Positions 40,471-52,280 of a DNA stretch of 64,000 bases are shown here, in pieces (the first letter of the stretch is position 1; each line of letters opens with the position of its first letter). The notes under the pieces were generated by a model. That model had not been told where the DNA came from, searched no databases, and saw only the letters and a program-made list of their open reading frames with translations. Location of the stretch: NCBI RefSeq assembly GCF_024323335.1, contig NC_066579.1, forward strand, positions 53,588,771 to 53,652,770. The letters run 5' to 3'. The position numbers were made by a program, and so were the translations under genes. The DNA comes from Lathyrus oleraceus (lineage: Eukaryota > Streptophyta > Magnoliopsida > Fabales > Fabaceae).

Positions 40471-41066
40471 ATGAACGTACCTCTTACATAAACAACAAAG
40501 ACCATTTTAAGAGACGTCCTACAAGTTGGGTTATTTTTACTCTAGACATGCATCTTCAGAACATTTTAAAAAATATCTTATTTATTTACCTCTTTAGTCA
40601 AATTTTCGAAGATTCATCTTCAGAATTTTGAGCGGAATTTTGAAATTTTCTGTCATCTTTGTCAGATATTTTTGGAGATGCATCTTCAAAAATATCTGAT
40701 AAAAGAAGCAGTTGCATGATCACACAGTCATTGTTGTCATAGTTGGTTTTCAACCAAACCCTTCATCAAAAAAATCTTTTATTCTAAATCCATTTTTTCA
40801 CTCCAAATCTCTATTATTTTGGTTCATCAGATCATAGGGAGCAAAAGAAGATAGAGTTTTAGATAAAAATCCTTCGTTTCTCTCTGCATTGTTCACATTA
40901 TTCATGCTTTTTTTCTGGAAAAAAAATAGCGTCGTGTCTAAAAATGTATCTCCAGAACGAGTATGAACTTGTCAGGAGATGCCATCTTCGGAAGTTGTCT
41001 GTGTTTGATTTCCAGTTATGTTTTCGGCAGTAGCGCTTATATGTTGTTATGTTGTAATTGTTTTCA
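40471..41066 (+). other. Subterminal and leader region of the MULE
   Basis: No gene seen. Contains repeated short inverted words such as GGAGATGCATCTTC and TCTCCAGAACG, typical of MULE subterminal DNA, before the transposase remnant begins. Confidence 0.45.
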
Positions 41067-42849
41067 TTAGATATGGTGCACCCTGATATTTTCCCAAACC
41101 AAGTTGTTTCTCCGGATGTCCAAGGTCTTGTCGTGAAGGTGGTGGATATTGACAACCAATTTTAAAACAAGTAAGAGTTTGAATCCCGTGGTCAAATGCT
41201 TCAATTGATTCGTATGGAGGTCTCTAAACTTGAATTTGGTGCGGTTATGTAAGGTCCGATAATGGTTCGTATAAAAGATGCGATTTTGTGACAATCTCGT
41301 GTGAAAGAAGCGGAAAATATAGAACTCCTCTTCGGAATTTTAAAAGAGACGACACTGGTTCTAGAAAATGTGAGTGTCTGTTCAAGGTGCATGGTTATAT
41401 GTTGGCAAACAAAAACGGGAGATTTAATGTGATATGTGGTTTGTATAACCATGATTTGTGTGAAAAATTAGTCGGTCTTCCTAGTGTGTATCAGTCCTGC
41501 CGGAAGAGAAGGAATGTGTTACTAACATGACCTTGAATCTAGTTCAACCGAAAAATATACTTGCAACATTGAAACAAAAATGACCCAAAAATATATCAAA
41601 TATCAAGTAAGTGTATAGTATTCGGTACCTAACTAACAAGGCACTTAGGGGGGATAGACCCGAGATGCAACAACTTTTGAAACTATTGGATGATAACAAT
41701 TACCTGTCTAGGTATCAAATGTGCGAGGATGAAGTTACTGTTAGAGATATATTTTGGACTCATCTTGATTCCATAAAGTTGTCCAACACGTTTCCTACGG
41801 TGCTCATACTTGATTCAACCTACAAGACCAATAAGTATAAACTTACATTATTGGAGATGGTTGGTGTTACCTCAACTGAGAAGACATATTATGTTGAGTT
41901 TGCATTTCTTGAGTGTGAAGAATATGACAACTTTACTTCGGCCTTAGAGGTGTGTCGGACACTGGTGAAGGATCAAGGTGAGATGCCTAAAGGGATTGTT
42001 ACCGAACGTGATATTGCATTGATGAATTCGGTTGCAAAGATATTTCCTTCTTCTAATGCATTATTTTGTAGGTATCACATAACAAAGAATATGAGAAGTC
42101 AAGTTAAACCCGCGGTAGGGACGGAACAAATAGAGTCTGAATATGGAAAAATGGTGAAGACGAGTGTGGTTGTGGAAAAAATAATGGATGCATGGAATCG
42201 TATAATAAATTCTTCCATAAAAGAGCTATATGTCGATTAGGTTATGTATTTCAGGAAAGTGTGTGAAAAGTATCCAGATTTGTTGAAATATGTTGAAAGT
42301 ACAATTCTTGATCAGGTGAAGGAGAAAATTATTTGTGCATGGACTGATAATGTTAGACACCTTGAAAATATAACAACTAAATCCATGCTACTTTGAAAAA
42401 TTGGTTGGGAAATAGTAAGGGCGATTTGTGTAGAGATTGGGGCTCCGTAAACCACATGATTCAAAACCAACATAATGGGATACAAACATCATTTGGTCGG
42501 AGCATCACAGTTTTGGAACATAGATTTAAAGACAACACTATATTCTTAGTTGGTTGGTAACATTTTTCGGACGGGTTTGAACTATATTTTTCACGAGGCT
42601 AAAGGAGATGATAATGTAAGCTACGATAACGCAAAGTGTGGATGCACAATTGTGAAAACATATGGTCTCCTATGTGCTTGTGTTATTGCTAAAAAAATGA
42701 AACTTGGTGACCCAATAAAAATGGACGAGGTTTGCACTCATTGGAAGAGACTTAGGTTTGATGATGATAGTGTCATGAATGACGGTAAATCGAATATCTC
42801 TATTTTGATCGAATGTGAAGTGATAAGAGAGATTTTTGAAAGTCGATGA
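41067..42849 (+). pseudogene. MULE transposase remnant
   Basis: The N-terminal part 41230-41530 has a FAR1/MULE-type zinc-binding region (CERSGKY, SRKCECLFKVHG, CGLYNHDLCEKLVG). After a frame change, 41611-42240 holds the transposase core, with first catalytic Asp in FPTVLILDSTYKTNKYK, then YYVEFAFLECEEYDNF and a FCRYHITKNM segment. An in-frame TAG at 42238-42240 and a frame change near 42390 follow. From 42550 to 42849 comes the SWIM-type finger CGCTIVKTYGLLCAC, whose usual last His is Cys. Several breaks make it non-functional. Confidence 0.82.
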
Positions 42850-42949
42850 CAACATGAAACTTCACATAAAAGAACAATTGAGGAAGATTGCCTATCCGGA
42901 AACCACCGACATGAAACCTCCCTCTCAACCGATATAATTAAAAGGTACT

Positions 42950-43641
42950 ATGAAAAAAATGAAGATTACACCGAATGACAATTCAAATACACGGTCTCCT
43001 TATTATTTTGAACATGTTGACAAACTTTTTTCCAACGCACCAGCTTCAAAATCTCAAAAAAGTATTGTCAAAGGAGCTCGCATTAGCAAACCGCATATGA
43101 CGCCGCCTCCGCCAAAGATTTCATTCATCGACGAGATGCCGGTTTTTATGCACAAATATATCGAGCGAATCGTCAATGTTGTGGGGAACAGTAATAGCAG
43201 TTACCGAACCGTTTCGGCTTTACTCGGTAAATGAGAAGATAGTCATACATTTGTCCACCATCAACGTATCCAAGAGTTGAATACACATAAAGAACCATAC
43301 ACACAGTTGTATGGAAAGGAAGAAAAATTAGACGAAGTTTATGAGTCTCTTGTTCATTGCCTTAACGGTCCGGCACCAGAGGAAAAATGGATGCGCTTCC
43401 TTGAAATGGGTCACCTCGTAGCATGTGCATATGATAAAGTGTGCATTGATCTTACACATTACGGTTTTTCGGAAACCTTTTTCCCAATACGCATCGCCCC
43501 ACATCAAAATCCAAATGATCGTATCACGTGTATTGGGTGACTTTCAAAATCAAGTCATTTTGTTCGAGTTTACTTGAAATCGGGATGTCCTATACCACTT
43601 ACCTCACCTAAGTGGACGACTCATTCAACCACAAAAATCTG
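42950..43641 (+). pseudogene. OTU-type cysteine protease remnant of the MULE, catalytic Cys lost
   Basis: A Pro-rich linker (MTPPPPKISFIDEMPVFMHKY) is followed by the OTU fold: SSYRTVSALLGK at the active-site position, YTQLYGKEEKLDEVYESL, EEKWMRFLEMGHLVACAYD, SETFFPIRIAP, and a C-terminal SSHFVRVYLKSGCP with the likely catalytic His. Where the family has Asp-Gly-Asn-Cys-Gly, this copy reads NSNSS, so Cys is replaced by Ser. Stops at 43232-43234 (TGA) and 43538-43540 (TGA) break the frame. OTU domains are a known cargo of one plant MULE group. Confidence 0.75.
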
Positions 43642-43676
43642 AGATATATCTCCGGAATTAGCATGTGAGTCATTAA

Positions 43677-44093
43677 GTGGTCCATATTGATCTATGTTTA
43701 TGTTATATTTCACACAAACTGAAAATATCTCAAATGTCACAAATAAACATTGACTGGTATGTCGCAAATGTCTCATTCTCCAGCTATACACCCGTGCGCA
43801 TGTTCAAGCTCATTGATTTCACCTCCCTCGAAGATATCAAAGACGAAATCCATTATCTATTACCTTACCGAGATAATCGAAAGATTGTGAAGCTCGAGTA
43901 CCGTTCACCGTCGATTGGAAACAGAGGAAATATTGAGTTTAACAAATTTGAGCTCAAAACGCAAGCGGGTGTAAGGGCTATGTGGAATACGTTTTTCCGT
44001 TTCGAAATAAAAGTTCTACTAGAGTTGGAAGCGACGATTTCAAGATCAGGCGAAGATATTCTGAAGATGTTGAGACGTCCACCTGGATATTGA
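43677..44093 (+). CDS. Third MULE ORF, PB1-like small protein, still open
   Basis: 138 codons from 43677; the likelier start is ATG 43734-43736 (MSQINIDWYV), giving 119 aa. Conserved-looking blocks are SYTPVRMFKLIDFTSLEDIKDEIHYLLPY and KIVKLEYRSPSIGNRGNIEF, then a Trp/Phe-rich MWNTFFRFEIKVLLELEA. The beta-rich, Tyr/Arg-containing layout recalls the PB1-like domain found at the N-terminus of many plant MULE transposases, here as a separate ORF near the 3' TIR. It has no stop or shift, unlike its neighbours. Role unknown. Confidence 0.6.
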   Translation: MVHIDLCLCYISHKLKISQMSQINIDWYVANVSFSSYTPVRMFKLIDFTSLEDIKDEIHYLLPYRDNRKIVKLEYRSPSIGNRGNIEFNKFELKTQAGVRAMWNTFFRFEIKVLLELEATISRSGEDILKMLRRPPGY

Positions 44094-44200
44094 AGTGTAA
44101 TGTTGTATTTTATGTTGAACTCATTGATGTAATTCTAATTTTATTTTACGAATCTTAATTTCAATTTGAAAAATTATGTATTTTTGGATCTGGTACTAAT

Positions 44201-44365
44201 GTGTCTGTCTTACGAAAATATAACTATGGATCAAATAAATCAATAATAGGGTGTCACTATAAATGGTCTTACTTTAGTGTTGATGTGTCTGTCTTACGAA
44301 AATATAACTATGAGATCAAATAATTCAAATAATAGGGTGTCACTCTAAATGGTTATACTTTACTG
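44201..44365. repeat. Subterminal tandem duplication in the MULE, period about 83 bp
   Basis: GTGTCTGTCTTACGAAAAT begins at 44201 and again at 44284, each followed by AACTATG, ATCAAATAA and AATAGGGTGTCACT. Lies between the third ORF and the right TIR. Confidence 0.8.
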
Positions 44366-44380
44366 TATGTTGGAGTGCGT

Positions 44381-44479
44381 CCGAAAATGCATCTCCGAAA
44401 ACAAGGGAGCATTTGTGGAAATTTGCGTGGTGTAGTAGAAACTTACAAGATGCGTTAAGAAATGGTATTGCAAAATCCC
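44381..44479 (-). repeat. Right terminal inverted repeat of the MULE
   Basis: Reverse complement of the left TIR. Reads inward from GGGATTTTGCAATACC, the usual GGG-start of this MULE type. Confidence 0.75.
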
Positions 44480-44698
44480 TACATGTCTGAGAGGCCTTTT
44501 ATTCTTCTAAAATTTTAATATTTTAAGTGCAATTTTGTTCGGACTTTATAATCTAGTCGCACAATGATATAGTATTGACATTAGATATAGTGAATCCATA
44601 ATACAATATCCAAACATGTCTATTTTCGAGTTTTCATAGGTTTGAAAAAACTAAAGTTGCAATGAGCATTGCACAAAATCAAAATCAGATGATGATAA

Positions 44699-45060
44699 GG
44701 ACATGTTTGTTTTAGTTTTTAAAAGATAGATTTTTTCTTTGTGGTTCAAAATTGAATATTATAAAACAGTTTTTCAAAATATTGAAAGTTCTAAATTAAA
44801 AGACTAATTTCGATATCTTATATCATAAACATAAACATATATTATTAGATCAAAACATAATTAAAATTATATATTTTTTAAAAATTTTATCTCAAAAATA
44901 ACTTTTATAATTTTTTTAAATTTTGATATTCAAAAATTTCTTTAATAAAATTATGAAATATCTAAAATAAAATTTTTAGAATAACTATTTAAACTAAATC
45001 TTCATAAATTCTTTTAACTATAAAAATCATTTAAAAAAAAGCCAAAATAAACAACCATAA
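44699..45060. mobile_element. Possible MITE-like insertion
   Basis: The left end GACATGTTTGTTTTAGTTTTT and the reverse complement of the right end (GTTATGGTTGTTTATTTTGGC) are similar over about 20 bp. The interior is extremely AT-rich with inverted poly-A/T blocks. Resembles the element at 16491 in composition. No target duplication found. Confidence 0.35.
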
Positions 45061-45413
45061 CACATAATTGAAATGACAGAAACACTATTTTATATAGTTG
45101 TTGTGTTATTTAGTTATCAAAGAAACTTTTCATCTCTCACTTTTTATTTTCTACTACTTATACACAAAAATCAGAAGACATCCTATTTAACATCAAAATT
45201 TTGACAACAAATAATCACATCCCTTGATAAAGTGAAACACCTAAGAAATAACAGAGTGCTTCCCATGTTGAACTATTAATATTGATTACACTTTTTGAAC
45301 TGAAATTTCATTTAGCCAATACACTCAAAACTAAAATGTTGCATTGGTAAATCACAACTATCCATATTTTCAAGTTATGTCCTATTCTGATAAACCATGC
45401 ATCAATCATGTCT

Positions 45414-48400
45414 TTACATTGTGCGAACCAATTCGAGCGGTAATGTTTCCATTGCAAGCTGAAAATTCAGATTAAGAAAATTGTTAAATGATCCTTCAAA
45501 GTGAAGATTGTTGAGTGATAAGAATGAGGATAAAATGTAGATGCACTTACCCAGAGTCTTGGAGTTCTTGAGTCAGATTTCTTATGCAATTTAGATAGCT
45601 CTGATTGAAAGCTTATAACAATTGCAACTTTGAACTCAATTGAAAAGGGACTGCACCAAAATACCAACAAAAACTAACAAAATGAGTCCTTAAGATTCGG
45701 TATGCGCCATCTCCATGCTATGAAGCATGAACACCTCTGAGATTAGGTTTCTCTGGCTCTACTACACATTGTGTTTGGAGGCGTTTTAGGTGTGCTCATC
45801 ATATAAGAGCTTATGTGTAAGTTATTTCTACAATCGAAGGGGGAGCGAATGTAAACCGTGTGACTGAGAACAACTTGTGACACTAGAAACTTATGAAAAT
45901 AAGCTGAAACAAATTATACAAATGGGTTGAGTGAGGTAGTGGAACTCATATGTACTAGTTGGGATAGATAAGTGTAAGTTGTGGGTCTAAGATTCAATCT
46001 CAGACAACAATATTTCTTTGTATTTTTTCATAATGCAATGTAAACGATTTGTTAATATTTATAAATCATCAACTTTAAAAAAAATATTATCCAGATGTCA
46101 TAAGATAAGTCTAAATAAACTCTCCCAAACACCCTATTGGTGTCGAGCATTTTAGGGTAATTGTGCGAGCATATGTGTGAGTGTGTGCGTGTTATAACAT
46201 TTACTCTAAAATACACATTAGACAATAATTATCACGAATGAGAAGAGACACATACCCAGCGAAGATTGTTGGACAGGTCAAAAGTCGAGGAAGTATTACA
46301 TAGATAGGCATAGTCAAATTGCGACACACATTACCATCTGCTATCTGCTCAATAAAAAAGAGAATAAACAACTTGTTGTAAAGGGTGACATGTTCTTATA
46401 CAAATCCAGCACCACTTGCCTGAGTTGTTTGAATCAGTGAGGTTTCAGTCACAATTTTCTCCCCAGTAAGAATGGATTCAACGCGAAATAACTGGATGTC
46501 AATCGACTGAATTGGAACTGCCGATGCTTCGACAGTTAGTTGGCCATTAATAGGACTGGACAAAGAACACTGAGTACATATTTTTCCTGTCACTCGAAAT
46601 CCACCTATTCAATAAAAACTTTGCATGAGTTACAAAGAAACAGAGGTTGCACTCAATAGAGTTCCATTATTAAAATGCACAACTAAGTAAAACAAAATCA
46701 ATATTGTCACACATGATGGGAGTTACAAACCGTGAGATTTTAAGGCATGAAACAATTGCACAAATTTCTTTTCTTTGATATGTTATATAATCAGATTAAG
46801 AGAACATGTGTATTCTTTTAAAGAAAGAAAATTAACACACCGGATTTTAATTCAGGAAGAAGAGGATGTCTTTGAGTGTCTTGTGTAATGTAAAAGATGA
46901 CGGTCTCCGGAGATATTGGTCTTTGTAGAAGATCACCTGAAATTTTCCACAAACAAAAGAGATACCGGTGACTATGGTTATCAGTATTTACGATACATGT
47001 GAGTTGAATCTCGATTTGATACAAGATTTATAATAATACGATTCCAAAAATAGTTTGTCTGATTCACAATATAAATATTGGTTTGATAACCATGATTTGA
47101 ACACTAACAGATACATAAAAATAAAGAATAGGAGATAGTGACATTATACCTTTATCACTTTCAATAATGAACTCCGTCGTTGCTGATAAAGATTTATGCA
47201 AGTATCCACGAGATATATCTACAGTCGCTAAATACTATAGAGGCTATCAATCACCAACCAGCTAAATTATGTGAAACTTAAAAAGACAAAAACTAAAGAA
47301 ATAAGTTTATGAAATTGCTTATGAACTTTTGAGTTCAATGACAATTTAACTAAAGTTTTACAATGACAAACAATAGTTGGAGAATTAATAAGTTCATTAT
47401 AACAATAATTCACACAATATGAACAAAGCATTTTCAAACAACATTTTACCACTTTACCTGGATACTAATATCTGCGCCATGGAAAGTCTCATAAAATCTT
47501 TCTAAATTCTCTTCCTGTCTAAGATTCAATGAAAATGGTATCTGCCATAAAGATTGCAAAATTTACAATGAACACAAGAAAATATGTCATGCATAAACGA
47601 AATATTAAACAGAGAAGTTTGACATATATAATACCTAAGACTTGGTGACAAGAGCGATGTGTTAAGCAATTACACCATATTAAAATGCTTTAAATAGACA
47701 AATTCATGGACTATTGATATAATACCTCTGTCGTGCCCAAACCGATCTTTCCGGAAGGTTTAACCTCAACGGTCCTTTTCCTGTTTAGAAGACGATCATA
47801 AGACATTCTTCAATGGTTTACTCACCCGAAAAGACTATCTAAAGTCAATTGAATATGGTAGAAAACATTGTTAATTATTTAGATATGGCGTGGCTAATTT
47901 TGAAATGAAAGAAAACCAATAACAGAAGTGAGTTGTTTAACTAGCTGAGGAAATAGGATCAGAATTTCGCAATACTGTCTTGATATGGTTTTTATGAGGC
48001 AACATTGCATAATCTTTGGATGACTGACATTCACTAATCAATTTCTTTTTGTGTAAAAAAGCCAAAAATACTAATCAATTAGTGATTGATTATAATAAGT
48101 AAATCATTCACAATGTAAGCAAATTATATAAAGACATCTAATTTAGTTTGCCCATCTGATCCCATCATAACAATACTAAGATTTGTTTAAAGTATTGGTA
48201 TTGCAAAATGATGACATACAATTAGATGGATTTGACTCCTCTAAAGCGAGTAGATAGTAATGTGATGCGAAAAAGTAGGGGGTTAATATTTCAACATGTC
48301 CATGATTTATCATACATGTTTATGTAATATCAACCTTTGATTTGTTTATCAATAGTTGATACTACTCACTTAAAAAAATTTAGATATGGCTTGGCAAAGA

Positions 48401-49725
48401 AATTGAAATGAAAGAAAATCAATAAAAGTGAATAGTATAACTACCAGAAAAAATAGGATCCCCAACATTGCAATACGAACTTGATACGGTTTTTATGAGG
48501 CAACATTGCATAATTACTGGATGATTAAAAATCTAATCACTAATCAATTAGTGATTGAATTAAAAAGAACTTATTCACAATGTAAACAAATTTTACAAAG
48601 ACTTCCGATAACGTTTTTCCACCTTAGCACATCATATTAATACTACGTTTAGATAGATTTGAATCTTATAAAGTAAGCACAACAGGGCCGCCTCACCTTA
48701 AGTTTTTGGAGGCTCTATGTAGGTTAACCATAGTTTAGTTGTGGAGAAATAAATAGGGGCTCTATTTTGTCATGATGTAGCCATGAGAAATATTTTATGA
48801 GGCCCTTTTTAGCCACTGTTTAACTGTATTAAACTTTGGGCCATGTGCAGTAACCTGCCTTGCACGCCCTCAAAGACGGCCTTGACCAAGAGCAAAGTGA
48901 GAAAAAAGAGGGTAAATATTTCGATATCCGACTCCTATATAGTACAGCGAGCAACTCAAATGTGAATACTTCATCTGCATCATAGCAAATCATGGGTTTC
49001 TTGAAGTAACTGTCCACGATTTCTTGTACATGTTTATGCAATATCAACTACTGATGAATGCTGAATCAATGGTCAATATCATATACTTCAAATTCTAAAG
49101 TAAATTGCTCACTTTTGAGAAGCCTGATCCTAGACTTCTGATTAGAAATTGCTTATACTATTCATACAAACTTATTGAACTACTAGTAATCATTTTCCCC
49201 TATGAATGCGCAACAAAAAAAGTTATTTTGAGAAGTGATTTATCGACTTACACAATTGGGATAGGCTTAATAACACCATAGAATGACTCAACAACCCCAG
49301 CTGACCCTCCACGAACCTTCAATTCAAACCCAATAATCTCACAAAAATCAGCAAAACAAAATTCAAAATTCAAAATCCAAACTCACAACAACTAACATCC
49401 ATCCCTAATCAAAATCAAATTCAAATACCTTTTGTTCAAATTTGAACTAGGTCGAACAGATTCAAGAAGAGTGGTACCTGCAAGTTGACGGATCCTTTGA
49501 TGGTGATACGAATTCCATAGTGTGAAATTGAAGACTGTGTTTCTACGATGATTTTTCCTTTGAGAAGTTCCTGAAAATTGAAATTGGCAAGAAAATCAGT
49601 CAATATACATAATAGTCATAGATGTATTTAGAAATGATTGTGTGTAGAGAGAGTGACAGAGAAGTGGAATTTACGGAAGGGCGATAGATACGATTTGGAT
49701 GAGAGAGTTTGAGGTGAACGGACAT
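45414..49725 (-). CDS. VPS26C: VPS26C (DSCR3-like) retriever/endosomal-recycling subunit, complete
   Basis: Arrestin-fold member of the VPS26 family; in animals VPS26C is part of Retriever, which returns membrane cargo from endosomes. Exons (minus): 49675-49725, 49478-49570, 49252-49316, 47726-47780, 47458-47541, 47150-47234, 46841-46936, 46420-46604, 46256-46344, 45551-45650, 45414-45458; sum 948 nt, 315 aa, usual family length. Start MSVHLKLSHPNRIYRPS is the first ATG. Landmarks: ITIKGSVNLQ, VESFYGVIKPIPIV, RFYETFHGADISIQY, GFRVTGKICTQCSL, the conserved INGQLTVEAS and SIDIQLFRVES, VCRNLTMPIYVILPRLL, and C-terminus LPLELVRTM. All exon phases fit. The intron after exon 8 begins GC (CAG|GCAAGT). 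Exon 3 and its flanks are copied at 52281-52809. Confidence 0.93.
47781..49251 (-). other. Long intron 3 of VPS26C
   Basis: About 1.47 kb, AT-rich. A diverged direct duplication of about 130 bp is visible: 47882-48035 and 48383-48540 share AGATATGGC(G/T)TGGC, TATGGTTTTTATGAGGCAACATTGCA and ACTAATCAATTAGTGATTGA-type words. No transposon with clear ends was recognised. Confidence 0.6.
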
Positions 49726-50112
49726 GGCAACACTGAGCTTTAAGCTTTGTCTGTTATCAATGGCATGAAATGAAACTATCACTCATTGAAAAGGGCTTTT
49801 TTGCAAAAATAAAACATTATAAGAAAAAGCACAATTTTTTAGAAGGAAAAAAAGTAGGACAATTTTTAATGTCTCTTTACTCCTTAAATAAATGTCATTT
49901 TTACTTATAAGTGTGGTTTTTACTCTCTTAATATCAAAGTCTTCTCAAAATCAAAAATCTATAAGAAAATTTTAAGGTATGTATTGGATTCATGAATTAA
50001 AACGGAATATGGTAGAATATAATACGATGAAAAGAAATGAAATGGAGTATATGTGAGTTAATTTAATTATTTGTTTTTCAATATGTGTAAAAGACTTGGT
50101 CTTTACGGGTTT
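49726..50112 (-). promoter_or_regulatory. Proximal upstream region of VPS26C
   Basis: Only about 390 bp separate the VPS26C start codon from the Copia LTR. AT-rich with poly-A blocks; no TATA box assigned. Any distal promoter elements would lie in or beyond the transposon nest. Confidence 0.5.
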
Positions 50113-50264
50113 TGTTAGTGTTGATAGTTTGTTTAGTGGGTAGCTAGTTTTTAGGAATTTTTAAGTTCGTGGCTTTGTTGAATTGTTCTGCTGTACGACC
50201 TATTTATAAGGCTATCTATTTTCAATAAAATTACTCTCTCCAATTCAGTTATCAATATCTATCA
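50113..50264 (+). repeat. Candidate 5' LTR of the third Copia element
   Basis: Begins TGTTAGTGTTG and ends ATCTATCA. Has a TATTTATAAGG box-like word at about 50209 and AATAAAA at 50224. It is followed by GATATCAGATTGTGG, a weak match to a Met-tRNA-type primer site. Only one LTR is in the window, so both ends are provisional. Confidence 0.5.
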
Positions 50265-50365
50265 GCGATATCAGATTGTGGTTACGTGAGAGGGAGTGCA
50301 CTGTGAGAGAAACACTGTGAGGGAGAGAACCAAGAAATTGTAGAGTTGTTTTTCTTTCAGCACAC

Positions 50366-51418
50366 ATGACTTCCGACAATAGCTTTGTGCAAGTTGTTAT
50401 TCCCCGCTTTGATGGTCACTATGACCATTGGAGCATACTCATGGAAAACTTCTTGAGATCCAAGGAGTATTGGCAGGTTGTGGAATCTGGATTACCAGAT
50501 ATAGGAGATGAAGCTGCATTGACTAATGCACAAAAAACAGCAAGAGAAGCTTTGAAGTTAAAGGATTTGAAGGCAAAGAATTACCTCTTTCAAGCCATCG
50601 ATCGAGCAACCTTGGAGACGATTCTTTGCAAAGACTCCTCCAAACAGATTTGGGACTCTATGAAAAGAAGGTATATGGGAAATGCAAGGGCAAAGCGTGT
50701 GCAACTGCAGGCACTTCGAACAGAATTAGAAACTTTGCGAATGAAAACAGGCGAACCTGTTGCTGATTATTTATGTAGAACCATGGCAGTGGCTAACAAA
50801 ATGAGAGTTCATGGAGAAAAAATGGAGGACGTGAAGATTGTAGAAAAGATTCTTCGGTCAATGACGCCCAAATTCAATTTTGTTGTCTGCTCCATTGAAG
50901 AATAAAAAAACATTGATGAACTGACACTTGATGAGTTGCAAAGTTCCTTGTCGATTCATGAGCAAAAAATCATCCAGCAGGACACCGAGGAACAAGCTTT
51001 GAAGGCTTCAAACTTTAAAAGTTCCGATAGAGGAAAAGGAAAGTGGAAGGACAAGAATCCATATCACAAATCAGATGAGGATTATGCATCAGATACGCGA
51101 AAGGGTAACAACTATCGTCAATTCAGAGGCAACAAGACGAATAATGACAAGTCCAAAGTTGAATGTTTTCGATGTCACATATATGGTCACTACAAGTCTG
51201 AGTGTAGAACTAAATTGCACCATGATCGTGGTCAGAAGTCTAACTATGTGGAAGAAAAGGAAGAAGATATTTCTCTCTTGATGGCATGTCACAAGGAGGA
51301 GAAAATGCATGGAAATATGTGGTACTTAGACACAGGCTGCATCAACCACATGTGCGGGGATAAATCGTTGTTTTCAGACTTGGATGAATCATTCCGAAGC
51401 ACTATAAAGTTTGGAGAT
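50366..51418 (+). pseudogene. Gag-protease start of the third Copia element, one stop, then cut by Ogre
   Basis: ATG 50366 opens a Copia gag (FDGHYDHWSILMENFLRSKEYW; UBN2-like core with IWDSMKRRYMGN). The frame is open except for a TAA at 50903-50905 and then continues through a CCHC knuckle CFRCHIYGHYKSEC. It reaches the protease active site WYLDTGCINHMCGDK. The sequence stops at 51418 because an Ogre LTR begins there; the remainder of this element, if it survives, lies beyond the window. Probably a short-LTR Copia lineage; lineage uncertain. Confidence 0.82.
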
Positions 51419-52280
51419 TGTAGCACCTCAAATTTGCACCTCCCTTTTTGTACATACATTTTCATATTAGGTCATTAACATAACATAGTCCATTGCATAA
51501 CATTGCATGGCCATTTGCCCAAGTGCAAGTCATTCAGACAGATTAGGTCAACTGGTCAGGAGAATCAGGTCAGACAAGCAAGCATGTGCCATTGCCATTG
51601 GGACAAAGCCCTAGGGTTGATTTATCAAGTTCATATGGTCTAAGGATCATTTTGAAGTGGTTTGGCCAAAGATTGGATGCTCAGAAGTCATCAGTCAAGC
51701 TGAATTTCAGCTGAAACCCCAGAAAGTCAACTGTGGTCAACTGTGCCTGATTTTATGGATTTGAAGGTGGGAGATGGTTGGAAAGGCTTCATTCATGTCC
51801 ATACAAGTCTCATTTGACATACCAAAGATCAAGGTTGAAGAAAATAAAGTCAGATCAAAAGTTTCCTAAAATGGCAGGTGACCTGTAATTTCAACTGCCC
51901 AAAATGGAAAGTTTTTCATCTCAACATTACTTCATCATAAAAGTTTCAAATGGAATTTTGTCCAACATGAAAGTTGAAGATCTTGATCTCACCTTTCCAA
52001 AAAGTCCAAGAACATGAAACTCCCATGTGTGGTTGGCAAGATATGGTCCAATCATTTTCAGAAAATGCCTAAATTCAAAGTGCCATAACTTTCACATGGA
52101 AAGGCCAATTTGAGTGATCTTTCTTTGAGCAAACCACATTTCACATGAACTTTCATGGTGCATTATCACATTTCATCAAAAATCATCATAGCAAAAGTCC
52201 ATTTTTCAAGTGTTCATTTTTGCATTTTAGTGTGAAAAAATGTGATTTTCCAAATTACAAGCCATTTGCACTTGGGACCA

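Larger units (their letters stand above)
40381..44479 (+). mobile_element. Mutator-like element (MULE) with OTU protease, decayed
   Basis: Long terminal inverted repeats enclose, in order, a MULE transposase remnant, an OTU-type cysteine protease remnant and a third open ORF. Left TIR 40381-40470 and right TIR 44381-44479 share, in inverse orientation, words such as CATTTCTTAACGCATC, GTTTCTACT and CACGCAAA. The outer end reads GGATTT/GGGATTTTGC. No 9-bp target duplication could be recognised. Confidence 0.82.
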
